From: Acephala macrosclerotiorum
Lineage: Eukaryota > Ascomycota > Leotiomycetes > Helotiales > Mollisiaceae
Assembly (NCBI GenBank): GCA_014904845.1
Contig: MU119260.1
Location: 124,001 to 188,000 of the forward strand
Direction: 5' to 3'
DNA length: 64,000 nt
Positions within the stretch are counted from its first letter, which is position 1. Each line of letters opens with the position of its first letter. Below are positions 1-10,587 of this stretch, piece after piece. The notes beneath the pieces were generated by a model that made no database searches, was not told where the DNA came from, and saw only the letters and a program-made list of their open reading frames with translations. Both the position numbers and the translations under genes were made by a program.

Positions 1-1653
1 TCTGTCCTTCCCCAGTACGCACCGCCGCCGCCATCTCCGCCTCCTAGTACCTCAACACGAAGACCCTACTCTGCTCCGCCAGCCTTCCCCCGCCTCAGAA
101 CCATTCAGCGTCCGATAATTCTCTATGGTTCTTTCCTGAGCGGACCGGTCGCTACCTCCATTGCCTTGACAGAATCTCGTAACTCACTTTCTAGTCCGGT
201 GAAGATTGCTGGACTCATTGTCAAGAATGGCATTTTCGATTTCTCTCCGCTGGCTCTCTCACTGCCAAAATCAGCCACCTCCGATATTTCCCCCGAGCAA
301 GATGGCTTAAACCACTTAGATACAGACACAGCAAAACCCATCTATAAGAGGCCTGAGCCTGGAAATGGACCATGGAATCAAGGTTGGAGCCATCAGCTTT
401 TAGACTCGTTAAAGAAGCGGCTCTTCGCCAAAGCAGAATCAACATTCGACACGTTCGCCTCTCCTGTATTCTTCTTTCAGACTCCAGGCGCTCATGTTCC
501 TAAGCTATGGCCTGGAGAGGAAACGCAAAAGGCGACAACTTCATCCTCAGAAGAAGATGTCTGGGTAGATGGTTTCGAAGGCTTCGATGAACACGGAGAA
601 CCTATCTTCTCGCCCAATTCCAGTCCCTCGCACTTTCAACCTACCTCGGAAGACGATGCCTGGGATCATGGATTTCGAGGTTTCGATGAGTATGGGGATC
701 CTATTTTCTCGCCCACTTCCACGCCAACATCTTCAAGCACTGCTTCTACCTCGGCCTCGGCTCCAGCTTCGACGCTAAATTCAGAAATAGATCTGACAGA
801 AACGGGAGCCCCATCCAATCCTCCACTCCGAATCAGACGGTACGGATATGCGGGCAAAGCAACCCCGTCCTCGCCCTCCACCTCACTGTCACCGCCACCG
901 TCACCACTCTCTCGGCCATTCTCCACCACCGCCTTCTTCTTCTCCTCGTCTCCAAACACAGCCACGACCTCAGACTCATCCTCAACCAAAGACCCCACAA
1001 CGTCCACTCCAGACGACCTAAAAATCCAAAGATATTACCAAAAGGCCCAACCAACCAGCGGCAAAATAACCACAGAACTCGGTCTCGGCCCCCCACCGCG
1101 GAAATCACACCTCAAATTCCCACCCACAGCCTCAGACCTCATCATTCCTCCCACATTATTCCTCTACACTTCTCCTCCCCAACCAATCCCACCATCTCCT
1201 CCCTCCTCGCCAATCACCTCGACATCAAAACCCACCAAATCCACAGCTTCAAAACAAGCTTCCAAACAAGCCCGTAAGCGTTCGAAAAAGAGCAAAGCCC
1301 TAGACGGGTTCTACGATGAGGTGAAATCGGAGATGGGGTTGGGAGGATTAAACCCGAAATCCCAAGCGACGGAGATGCGCGGCTTGATGGTGAGGAGTAT
1401 CGTCCTCCACGAATTCAACCACAAAGAAGGACGTATCTGGGACGAATCCTCCGGCCACCCACGAGAGGTGGCAGAATCGCGAGTCCGCCTTGCTGGAGTA
1501 GGTGCGAGCGGCGACGTATTAATGAGGCGTGGGTTTGGCGAGGATGAGGAAGGAGGCAGGATTTTAAAGAGCCGCAGAGAGGACGATGCTTGTGAAGATG
1601 GTGACGAGAATCAACTCGTGGAAGATTGGCTGAATGAAATCCTGGGTCGATGA
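1..1653 (+). CDS. Hypothetical low-complexity protein, 5'-truncated by window edge
   Basis: The reading frame is open from base 1 to the TGA ending at 1653 (550 codons). No in-frame ATG lies near the left edge, so the start or an upstream exon is outside the window. The protein is rich in Ser, Pro and Thr and is probably largely disordered. It carries two adjacent 33-residue repeats (nt 556-654 and 655-753) sharing the core GF-x-GFDE-x-G-[ED]-PIFSP. A Lys/Arg-rich stretch (about nt 1250-1300) could be a nuclear localisation signal. The C-terminal 100 residues are less biased (motif MRGLMVRSIVLHEFNHKEGR) and may form the only folded part. No enzyme motif, signal peptide or membrane segment is visible. 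I do not recognise the family. Coding status is supported by the length of the open frame and the in-phase repeat. Confidence 0.75.
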   Translation, partial: SVLPQYAPPPPSPPPSTSTRRPYSAPPAFPRLRTIQRPIILYGSFLSGPVATSIALTESRNSLSSPVKIAGLIVKNGIFDFSPLALSLPKSATSDISPEQDGLNHLDTDTAKPIYKRPEPGNGPWNQGWSHQLLDSLKKRLFAKAESTFDTFASPVFFFQTPGAHVPKLWPGEETQKATTSSSEEDVWVDGFEGFDEHGEPIFSPNSSPSHFQPTSEDDAWDHGFRGFDEYGDPIFSPTSTPTSSSTASTSASAPASTLNSEIDLTETGAPSNPPLRIRRYGYAGKATPSSPSTSLSPPPSPLSRPFSTTAFFFSSSPNTATTSDSSSTKDPTTSTPDDLKIQRYYQKAQPTSGKITTELGLGPPPRKSHLKFPPTASDLIIPPTLFLYTSPPQPIPPSPPSSPITSTSKPTKSTASKQASKQARKRSKKSKALDGFYDEVKSEMGLGGLNPKSQATEMRGLMVRSIVLHEFNHKEGRIWDESSGHPREVAESRVRLAGVGASGDVLMRRGFGEDEEGGRILKSRREDDACEDGDENQLVEDWLNEILGR

Positions 1654-2030
1654 AGACGGCGATGGAATCCATGTATCCACTATATTCAAGATAGAGGAGG
1701 CAATAGCAGAAGAGAACGATGACGTGCTGCGAAAGAAGGAGATTGTACTATACTGTACCAAGGTTTATTTGTAGATGTAAGATAAAGAGAGGGAAATAAA
1801 CGACTTTGATCATTTGGGGCATTCGTCCAAGCAAAAACTGTACGACGAAAGATAGGTAAAAAGCGATGTGTGAAGAACTTGTACCAATACTAAGTCTTAC
1901 AATAGACGAAACAGAACTCGCTCTCCAAACTCTAAACCACGCAATTCGACCTCCTCATCCACGCGCCTCACATTCACTTTCACTCGTAGCCAGGAAATGC
2001 AAGGCGCGGTCGGCCACTCACCTCCAATAC

Positions 2031-2067
<37 letters not shown>

Positions 2068-2679
2068 TTCCAATCATTTGTGAGAGAAAAGCGGGAGTCT
2101 CGAGGAAAGCAAGCATGTCGCTGGAGGTGTATGCCAACAGAAGGAATCTAGGAAGTTCGAGGATGGGAAGAAAGGCTGGGGTGGAGGTAGACTCCTGTCG
2201 AGTTTGAGGCGCGTCAAGGTTCACCTCCGCCATTCATCAGCAAATTCACACCGTGAAGCACGAAGTCGCAGCAGGGAAGCAAAAAGTATTGTAATTCAAT
2301 TGCATTGCATCCCATCCCAGAGTATTATGAATCTCTAAGCATCAAGCTCAGAAGTAATGATCATAAAGATCAGTGGCATCATCAGAAAGCCATAACGGCA
2401 GTAAGGGTATCTCAGCAAACGCCAAAGAAGACCGTGATGAACCAAGTAGTAATTTGTAAACCCAACCCATGAACTAAAGGAAAAAAAGGAACTCAAACTG
2501 CCGTTGCGTATCCATCCATCCTTCGCAAGACAGATGCCCAGAGTATTCCGCCAAATGCTGAGCGTTATTCATGTCCATCGTCCTCGAAAGAAAGCAATCT
2601 GAGCTCAATCTGAACCGCCAAACGATAAAACTGCCATGATATCCATCCTCGAAACGAAACAATCCGGTTCACTCCGGAT
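1654..2679. other. Intergenic region between convergent genes
   Basis: This is the 3' side of two converging genes. It contains an uninterrupted A tract and short open frames that I regard as chance. No RNA gene or conserved element is visible. Confidence 0.6.
2032..2063 (+). repeat. Poly(A) tract, 32 A, followed by six T
   Basis: A run of 32 A residues followed directly by TTTTTT. The length is prone to sequencing and assembly slippage. No target-site duplication or coding sequence sits beside it, so there is no support for a retroposed insert. Confidence 0.95.
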
Positions 2680-4071
2680 CTAATGACCAACAGCCAGTGC
2701 TCGTCGACGCTCCCTTCGTGAGGCGGCTGCAGCGTTTAACTTGTCGATCCAGGCATTTCTCGCCCTCGTAGCAAGGTTAAGGTGTTGGCCTGTTCGGCGC
2801 CAATTGAATGTCTCGGTATCCTGACCCACGTACCATTCCACGTTGTCGATGCCATAAAAGTGTGCGTCGACACCATCAATAACATCGATTCTGACCTTGG
2901 GAACAGAAGGTGAGTCTCCTCGAGTGCCCCAACGATTGACCCAGTAGAACTCCAAAGCATCCTTTACCTTTCGAACGATCTTCTTGTCATGAGAAAATGG
3001 CTCGTCCGTCTTGGAGTTGCCGACGACGAGCTCAAATGCCTTGAGATTTCGACACTTGGAGACAGCCTGACCGATAGTCTCTACGTCCACGTAGGCATCG
3101 CGGAGTGGAAGGGCGAGACGAACAATGCGTTGGGTGTCGCGCTTGAGCATCAATTTGAAGATTGGGCCGATTTGATGGTTTCCCTTGGTAATGACGAACA
3201 GGCGATCCCTCTCGTAGTTTAACATGACCTTGGCGGAGTCGTAGTTAGTGCCAAAGGTGAGCTCATATTGGCCAATGGCGAAGGAGCGCGACTCCTGATT
3301 GACCAGAAGGATAGCAGGTTCGGGAGACACAGCTTCGAACCCGTCGCCAAACTGATAAACCACGTCTTCGCCAACATTGCGATCCCACTTGATAGTGCAA
3401 TTGTTGACAGTATCTTGCAGAGCGAAGCCCCAGATTTTGTTCCGGATCTCACCAGGAAGGTGCGGGAAATAGTGGAATTCATCGCTCTTTTGATCTCCGA
3501 GACCGTATGTGAGAAGTTGAGCTGTGACTTCGCCGGCGACAATGTACGGAGCAAGGAACATACATTTGGTGGTGAGGAGGAGCTTGCCTTCAGCCCAGGA
3601 ACGATGTGATACGGTGGGGTCCCAGCTCGTTGACTCGAGGGAGGTTAAGCTTGAACCAGAGGGTGGGCTCGAGACGGTTGATGTTAGTACCAAGCTGGAT
3701 GCCGTAGACAATGGCGATGATGGTTCTATCTTGGCGACAGACTTGGGCTTCGGCTTAGGTTTATATTGGGTCTTGAATGCTGGCTTTGCGACGACCACAG
3801 GCGCAACAGCTTTGGCAGCAGCCTGGGCCCAGGTACACTGCATTGGCTTGGCATCGGATTTGGCGGGACCAGCAACCTCTTGTTGATGATTAGAGACTGC
3901 CGTGGTAGAGTTGGCTGGCTGCTTCGACTCGTGGAGGAATTTGCATTTGTCACCGAATTTGCAGTGGCCTCTGGAGAAGTTTCTGCATTTCTTCTGGGGC
4001 TGGGTGGTGTTGTAGGTAACGGGCTTGCGACTTTGCTTGTCGGCGATCGTGTTTTGTTTGTTCGAATTCAT
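2680..4071 (-). CDS. CCCH zinc-finger and 2EXR-domain protein
   Basis: Single-exon gene of 463 aa. I choose the ATG at 4069-4071 (MNSNKQ...) over an in-frame ATG 55 codons upstream, because the zinc finger starts 28 residues after it and the upstream part looks like leader DNA. Residues C29, C37, C43 and H47 give C-x7-C-x5-C-x3-H, a CCCH finger, which in this family usually binds RNA. A linker rich in Ala, Lys, Pro and Ser follows. From about residue 199 the motif FHYFPHLPGEIRNKIW opens a 2EXR-like domain, a fungal domain of unknown function that is greatly expanded in Leotiomycetes. The C terminus is basic (RRERRRALAVGH). The combination suggests a nuclear or cytoplasmic RNA-associated protein, but that is inference. 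Confidence 0.85.
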   Translation of the reverse strand: MNSNKQNTIADKQSRKPVTYNTTQPQKKCRNFSRGHCKFGDKCKFLHESKQPANSTTAVSNHQQEVAGPAKSDAKPMQCTWAQAAAKAVAPVVVAKPAFKTQYKPKPKPKSVAKIEPSSPLSTASSLVLTSTVSSPPSGSSLTSLESTSWDPTVSHRSWAEGKLLLTTKCMFLAPYIVAGEVTAQLLTYGLGDQKSDEFHYFPHLPGEIRNKIWGFALQDTVNNCTIKWDRNVGEDVVYQFGDGFEAVSPEPAILLVNQESRSFAIGQYELTFGTNYDSAKVMLNYERDRLFVITKGNHQIGPIFKLMLKRDTQRIVRLALPLRDAYVDVETIGQAVSKCRNLKAFELVVGNSKTDEPFSHDKKIVRKVKDALEFYWVNRWGTRGDSPSVPKVRIDVIDGVDAHFYGIDNVEWYVGQDTETFNWRRTGQHLNLATRARNAWIDKLNAAAASRRERRRALAVGH

Positions 4072-4281
4072 CTTGGGCAAGAGTGAAGAGTGCAGTTGAT
4101 GGTGTTGTAGTAGAAAGGGACCTGGAAGAAAATAGTTGTACGAAGGAAGGAAAGAAGGCGGAGTGGGGAAAGAGGTCGAGATCATATACTCGAAAAAATT
4201 TGGGCGCGTTCGCTTAGCGTCAATCTTAACAACCACAATAGGAAGCCTTCACAATGCTAAGTGAAGGGCAGGCTACTGAAT

Positions 4282-4635
4282 GTTCACAATGCTAAGCGAT
4301 GTTTGTGACGTTTGCACCTCCTGCCACAAATTTCGTCGTGAGGCATTGTACCAGCATTTTCAGTACAATGTATTCGGTTCGAGGAGTGTAGAGCTTCTGT
4401 GTAGGAGTCATTCTGATCTGGACGAACGATTTTATCACGGCAAAATGCACCAATACTTTAGGCACATTCCATTGACATCGAGAATCGAACGACCCCGAGA
4501 CAGCAAGCATTCCATCTAGCCTGCCTTCAAGATGCCAAGTGAACGTCAGGGTCATGAGGTCTCACAGAATGCTAAGCGACGCTCGCCTCCTGAGTAACAA
4601 ACTTGCCGCAAGGCATTGTCCTAGAGCAGCCGAGA
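4282..4635 (+). repeat. Imperfect direct repeat, two copies (about 4282-4356 and 4563-4625)
   Basis: Both copies start with CA[CG]AATGCTAAGCGA, contain CCTCCTG and ACAAA, and end with GGCATTGT. They differ by substitutions and small indels, so the duplication is old. A shorter related copy starts at about 4252. Confidence 0.55.
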
Positions 4636-5155
4636 CAATTCCAAGTCGAATGCACGGACACCAAGGATTCAAGGCTTCGATGACAGCAACCACACTGCTC
4701 TGGACTGTTCTGGAGTGAAAATTTCGAGCGCGATAGATCTCAATGAGACCTGGTCAATCTCGATATCAGCAAGCATCACAGCAGACGCCAACAAGCTCGA
4801 AGAGATAATCTCGCCCTATGCAATGATTTCTATCGAGGTAGTATCCATTGCAATGTAGATTGATAACCTCGAGCTGACTGTCTCAATTCGCTTCTTAAGC
4901 ATTTTCGAGGAAGAGAATTTCATGACAAGAACGAGCACCTTAGAATTCATGAGGATGTTGTCGACAATTGACAATCTCGAACCTGTAGCCATGATATCTA
5001 GGACTGGCAACTTCATGCCCATCGTAAGCATCAGACCGTTGAGCAATCCCGTGATCATTTACATCACAAAGGATGCCACGGACATCGAGCGCGCAATGAT
5101 TGCATGGGTAGAGAACATCGAGAGAATATCCAGCGTACCAAGGACTGAGGACTTC
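4634..5155 (-). repeat. Three diverged 45-nt repeats, in-frame when translated
   Basis: On the minus strand, segments starting at 5155, 5014 and 4678 align over 45 nt (all begin GAAG and share AGTCCT or AATCCT near base 10). The first two translate to EVLSPWYAGYSLDVL and EVASPRYHGYRFEIV, so the reading frame is kept between copies. The third is more diverged. A possible fourth relative lies near 5520. This suggests an ancestral protein with an E-V-x-S-P-x-Y-x-G-Y repeat, now broken, but the family is not recognised. Confidence 0.45.
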
Positions 5156-5921
5156 GAACTTAATGTACTCATCTGTATTTTGAGCAGTCTCGACGTCGTA
5201 TGTACCGCGATGAATGTCGACGATCTCGGGCTCGTAAGGCAGCATCTTGGACAGCCAATCGAGAGGGTGGCGACTGAGAACTCGAAAGCTCGACACATCG
5301 GCATGGATCTCGATGTGTCTCGAGCTTCAATAGGCTCTAGGAAGCGTCATGCTTGTATCTTAAAGGATTGCTCTCATGAGAACAGCCAGAGTTTTGAGGA
5401 CCGAGGCCCTGGAGCTTGTCATGCCAGTATGCTTCGTGGGCAATGTTGAAGGCATCACGATGTGAGCCAATGGCTTCCCGTCGATTATCTCGAAGTTCGA
5501 TCCATAACCTTCGAAGCCAAGCATTGGCTACCAAGAAGCTCAGGCGGATAGATATATGCAGGATGATAGATTGTAGTAAGACAGTTCGTAGTAAAATTGA
5601 TGGCAGTAGGATAGATGACAGAATAAAAGCAAGTAATTCGAGTACGCGATCTCGTATTGAAAATGCTAAGTTGCAGCACCGAACAGCACCGAATGCTCAT
5701 AGATATAAATTTGTGTTTGCTTAGCGGAAGCAAGCTTCTTCATTTCCAGTTTTGAACTGTTTAGCAGGACACGCTGAGTATCGAGTGGCAAGCACTAAGC
5801 ATCATGCACTCACTGTCCAGCACCAAGCATCAAAATCCCCACAACAATGAGCCGTGGATGGAGGAAATCGACATTTTGAAATTCTATGGCTGTCTATTAA
5901 TTACAATAGTACACAATACTC

Positions 5922-7787
5922 CTAGAATTCGTTCTCGTCACTTCCTGCTATGATGACATTATTGACCTTCAACATCATACGACATAATTGAGTAGCCAGC
6001 ATCAACTGCTGTCTCTTTCCGATCAGGGGATCAATAACAAACATATCCCTCATGTCGTTGCTGCCAGTCTGCATGCAATCAACACCTAACCTTGAATTCC
6101 TCTCTGTGACTTGTCTACTCTTGATACTGGCAAGAGTCTCGATTGGTGACAAGCCGGAGTTCTCTGCAAGCGCCATGGGAACAGAGTCAAGTGCATCTGC
6201 AAAAGCTCGCATGGCGTATTGTTCTAGACCAGGTGATTTGACGGCAGCATCTTCCACAGCGAGCGAGCATGCGATCTCGGCAGCACCTCCACCATAAACA
6301 ACACGGTTATCTCTGACGAGGTTTCGTACAACGCAAAGGGCATCGTGGAGGGACCTCTTGGCCTCATCGATGATCTGGGCCGGAGGTTAGCATTTCATTG
6401 ACATATGATGAGAAATTATTCTTACCATCTTGTTGCTCCCTCGCACAAAGACCGTGACTGCTCTGGTGTTCGCGCACTCCTCGATGACAAGCATCTTCTC
6501 CCGAGTTGTGCCAAAGCTCATTTCCCGTACAATGCCAGCCTTTCCAAGCTTCTTGGCTGACAAGTCCTCAAATCTTGGTACTATTCTTCCATTCGTAGCA
6601 ATAGCAATCAACTCGATTTCTGGACCTCCAACCCATCTTACTGCAGGGAGTTTGTTTTGCAATAATAAGTGGTTTGCCTCGTCATCGAAACCCCATTGAC
6701 AGATGACAAGGTTTGCACCGGTATCTTTGATTTGCTGGATCATCTCGGCGAACTTGTCCTTCTCGTATGTTTGCAACTTCTTGAATTCCTCCACGCTTGT
6801 AATGTCCAACTTGTGCTTCGTCTTTGGCTTCGGGGGTTCAAATGCGCAGGTCAGGATCGCAATCTTAGCATCGCGAACTTCGGAAGGCATTTGAGGGTGA
6901 GAGAAATCTTTGTCGACAATGACACCTTGTACCAGCAGAGAATCCTCAAGTGATCCACCAACCTTACCATCAACCTTGATCAAATCGAAATCCACATCCT
7001 TGCGTTCAAGATCTGCCACAGACATAATAGCATCGACGGCAATATTGGCGAATTGGTCGTGAGCCTTCGAGACGATCTTGCTTCCTAAACTCGTCCTCGC
7101 CACCTTGACCAAGTTTGTTTTATCTGTCTTTGTGAACTCGATGGTATCGGCAATCTTGTCCAGCTCCGCAACTGCAATATCACAAGCCTGGTCATAACCA
7201 TCTGCTATTCTGATCGGATGGATTCCCTTGTCAATAAGCTCTGCTGCCTGCTCCAATAAAGCTCCTGCCAAAACCACGACACCGGTTGTTCCATCACCAA
7301 TCTCGTCGTCCTGGGATTTCGAGAGCTCAACAAGAAGCTTTGCAACATGGTTCTGGATCTCCATCTGACCTAAAATCGTAGCGCCATCATTCGTAACGGT
7401 GATATCGCCATCAGGAGATATGAGAATTTTGTCGAGGCCTCGTGGACCTAGGGAGGTCTTGACAATATTGGCTACTGTTCTCGCGGCGATGATATGTGAC
7501 TTGACAGCATCGGTACCATGCTGTCTCTTCTTCTTTCCTTGACTGAGAGTACATTAGAGACTATTTGCGAGAAGAGTCGAATGTTCTTACTCTCGGACCA
7601 CAATGAATGGTCTGCCTTGCTCATCTTTTATGACGGAGGCTAGGAAGCCAAGTTAGTATCCGCAGATAGCTGAGTAATGATAAGTGCTATTTACCTTGGG
7701 ACATATCAATATCTAGAAGTAAAAAGTTAGTATGAGCTCTGGATTCTATAGGCTTCCAAATTGAGGGTGCAACATACTCATAGCCAT
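5922..7787 (-). CDS. cct5: T-complex protein 1 (chaperonin CCT) subunit epsilon
   Basis: Five exons: 7778-7787, 7695-7712, 7591-7639, 6426-7542 and 5922-6374, giving 548 aa, the usual length for CCT5. The spliced start reads [18 protein letters not shown]. Group II chaperonin signatures are present: [11 protein letters not shown], the nucleotide-binding NDGATILGQ, the catalytic GDGTTG loop, and [10 protein letters not shown] near the C terminus. CCT5 is one of eight subunits of the cytosolic double-ring ATPase that folds actin and tubulin. All splice junctions keep frame, and donors and acceptors are canonical GT-AG. The first two exons are only 10 and 18 nt. The gene is divergent from the sugar transporter at 8430. 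No defect is visible. Confidence 0.96.
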
Positions 7788-8429
7788 GTTGGAGTGGTGC
7801 AGTCTCTGAAGACTGTAGGAACTATCCGGAGAGGTTTAGCAGGTATGGAAATGAGTTTGAAAGAAGCCTCGCAGTTCGTCACAGCTGCTTTCTTAAGGCA
7901 ACGCGTTTCAATATCCCAAGTCGCGTTGATCAAGCTCTGAAAGTTTTTGTAAGGTGTCAAGGCATCAACAAGGCATTAATGCCTTAGCGTCTTTGACACG
8001 TGATGTTGCCCCCCTCAACAGCAGGCAACTTCTGTAGGCGGTTTCCATCCTTGCATATCGACCTCAGAGTCCACCAGATGTTCCAGGTATGGCTGGACAT
8101 TAGCTGCATGGCCAAGTCGCCAGACCTTCTTCATATGTCAGAGACATTTCATGCATTTCCTTTTGATTTTCAGCTTTCTGTTCCTCTTGACTCGACCCAT
8201 TTGACGCAAGCTTATTCCCGTCACCAAGAATGCGGGGCGTGGGGTAAAAAGATCCTCACACTAGATTTCCAAGCGAGGAGAGATAGATGGTGTCAATGCA
8301 GGTTGACATGCCGCTGTCGGTAGTATATCAATCTCCTTTGCCCTGGCGATCATGATGGCTGCTCTCCAACTCATCAAGTTCTTTGATACCATTCATATCA
8401 TTCCAATATCTCTTCTGATTGCCACAATC
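7788..8429. promoter_or_regulatory. Divergent intergenic region between cct5 and a sugar transporter
   Basis: 642 bp shared upstream of cct5 (-) and the MFS gene (+). It should hold both promoters and 5' leaders. An in-frame ATG at 8352 could extend the transporter by 26 residues. I see no clear TATA box or operator. Confidence 0.5.
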
Positions 8430-10315
8430 ATGAGCTTCTTACCTGAGCTTAGAGGTAGATCCCTCTACGCACTCATGAAGTTCATCTGCGGATGCTCTTT
8501 CATGATGTATGGTGTAGGTTTTCTTCCTTGCTCCCATCTTTCGTGCCTGACGAGCCACAGTATGATGCCGGCGTCCTTGGCGGTGTTCTTCTCCACAAGC
8601 CATTCTTAGATTCCATTGGAAATCCTACCGGTGTCTACATTATTCCTATGATATCTTCATCGTACAGTCTCGCTGCCTGCGTAACTTCTTTCTTCGTCGC
8701 CTTCGTTGCTTTCAAGATTGGTCGAAGAGGGACTATCATCTTAGGATGTGTCGTTGCTGTCATTGGAAGTGTGATACAAAGTAGTACTTACAGCGTTGCC
8801 CAGCTCATTGTCGGGAGAATATGTACAGTAAGTATCATCACTCGGCATTATCGCAGTTCTAACATCAATTCAGGGCTTCGCTATTGGCTGCATCTCGAGT
8901 GCTGTTCCTACATACTTAGCAGAGACGGGCATAGAGATTAGAGATCGTGGGCCTGCAAATGCTTTGAATGCGATCATGCTGATTTCCGGAGGTATGGCTA
9001 TATTCCTAACTTGAAAAGACCTGACAACTGATGCCTACATTCTTAGTTCCTCTTGCGTAAGCTTAATGTCCTATAAACCTCGGTACATCTCGACTGACCA
9101 CCTCTTGAAGCTATTGGATCGATTATGGTTTTACTAAAATGTACAATCAACGTATGTCATCCTTCACGCTTCATACCATCCTCCTAGCTGACAGCAACAA
9201 CATAGCCTCCTGGCGTGTCCCCATCGTCTTTCAATGCGTCTTCGCTATCATCTCCGGAGTCTGCATGTTCTTCCTACCCGACACGCCCCGCTGGTATTAC
9301 GCTCGCAATCGCCCCGAAGAAGGAGATGCTGTTCTCGCCCGCCTCAACGGCCTTCCTATCTCCTCTCCCGAAGTCCAGCAGACACGACAAGAAATCATGC
9401 TCGCCATCGAGGCCGAACTTGAAGCCACTGCTAGCTTACAATGGAAACAATTCTTGACGGATGGGTGTCGTTGACAGAACACCAATGAAGATCGTGAGGA
9501 GGCTATGCATATGTTTCTGGCTGCCGATGATTAGAGAGTGGATGGGTAGTAGCTTGATGGCATATTATAGTACAACTCCCTTCCACTACCCCTCATCAAG
9601 AAAATACCAGAACTAACAAATCCGTGCTAGGCTCAGTCATCCTGTCAGGCATTGGCGCTCGCCCAACCCTTGTCTCCCTGCTCTCCGGTGTCCTCAACAT
9701 CTTCTTCGCACTCGGCTGCGTCCCGCTGTACTTCACCATCGAGCGTGTCGGTCGTCGTTCCGTCCTCCTCTACGGTGCTATCACTATGACCATCCTGATA
9801 ACCATCTTCACAATTCTTGTTGCCGTCCCTCCAACTCCCTCTATCCAGTGGGCAAGCATCGGCGTGATTTTCATATTCCTCTTTGTATTTGGATATGCAT
9901 GGCAAGGTTGCGTGTGGTTATACTGCAGCGAGATTGCGCCCTTGGAGTACAGACATATCGGAGGAGCGGCAACGGCAACTGGAGAGTGGTTGATGACTTT
10001 CCTCACGGTCTTCGCGGGACCGATTGGACTTACTAACATCGGGTGGCACTTCTGGATCTGGGTCATTAGCGGAAATGTTGTTGCCGTTGTGTTTGTGTAG
10101 GACTGCTCTTCCTCATTGCTGACGTTGAGACTGACAGACACAGGTTCTTTCTTTGCCCAGGAACGGGAGGAAAGACTCTCGAGCAAGTCGACTTCCTGTT
10201 CACGAATCAGAAGCTCGCTTTCAAGAGTATGGACGTTGGTGATGTAGAGGGACATGAATATGTGAATGATTCTTCGGAGAAGGACAAGACTGTGGAAGTT
10301 GAGCATGTGAACTAA
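8430..10315 (+). CDS. MFS sugar transporter with a one-base frameshift
   Basis: Exons by hand: 8430-8513, 8561-8827, 8874-8991, 9047-9056, 9111-9151, 9206-9569, 9631-10096 and 10144-10315, about 506 aa. Motifs of the fungal sugar porter family: GYDAGVLGGVL (TM1), KIGRRG, VGRICTGFAIG, GVPLAYWIDYGF, LPDTPRWYYARNR, ERVGRRS, and the C-terminal GTGGKTLEQVDFLF. It should have twelve membrane helices and import a hexose or related sugar by proton symport. The product is interrupted: the frame reaches TGA at 9472-9474, while the family sequence (RTPMKIVRR...REWMGSSLMAYYS) continues one frame away. One surplus G in the GGG at 9463-9465 would explain it. This is a sequencing error or a recent pseudogene, since everything downstream is well preserved. 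The start at 8430 is preferred over 8352 because family members begin shortly before the LRGR segment. Confidence 0.85.
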
Positions 10316-10587
10316 GTGCCCGCAAGCACGATGCCGGAAAAGAGGTATCCGCATACACCCAGATTATTATAAGGACTAAGTATACGTTGCGAAATGTGGG
10401 GAGAGCAAATAGATAAGAAGAACAGAAACCGTAAACGATAGAGTGGATGGAGTCTGATGGGTTCACCAAGATCTCGCTTCCGCCCTTAGGGGTAGCGAGC
10501 CAAGATGTTCGTCCCTCATGAGAACAATTATGATGAAGATATGTATCAAGAATCAAATCTACCTATGCCAGTCCTTAATATCATTTA

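Larger units (their letters stand above)
4072..5921. other. Intergenic region with decayed repeats, no intact gene
   Basis: No gene model with consistent splicing was found in these 1.85 kb. Both strands carry medium open frames (118 codons on - at 4940-5296; 175 codons on + at 4922-5449). The minus-strand frame contains internally related segments described in a separate entry. Several copies of the word AATGCTAAG(C/T) occur (near 4257, 4288, 4569 and 5663), some embedded in longer similar stretches. It could be a decayed gene or an old element. Confidence 0.5.

Noticed and set aside
2032..2063. Retroposed mRNA tail
   Set aside because: No coding sequence lies upstream on the A-strand and no target-site duplication is visible.
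9464..9476. A 13-nt intron that would repair the sugar transporter frame
   Set aside because: GT...AG ends and frame fit exist, but 13 nt is far below what the spliceosome can remove. An indel is the simpler explanation.
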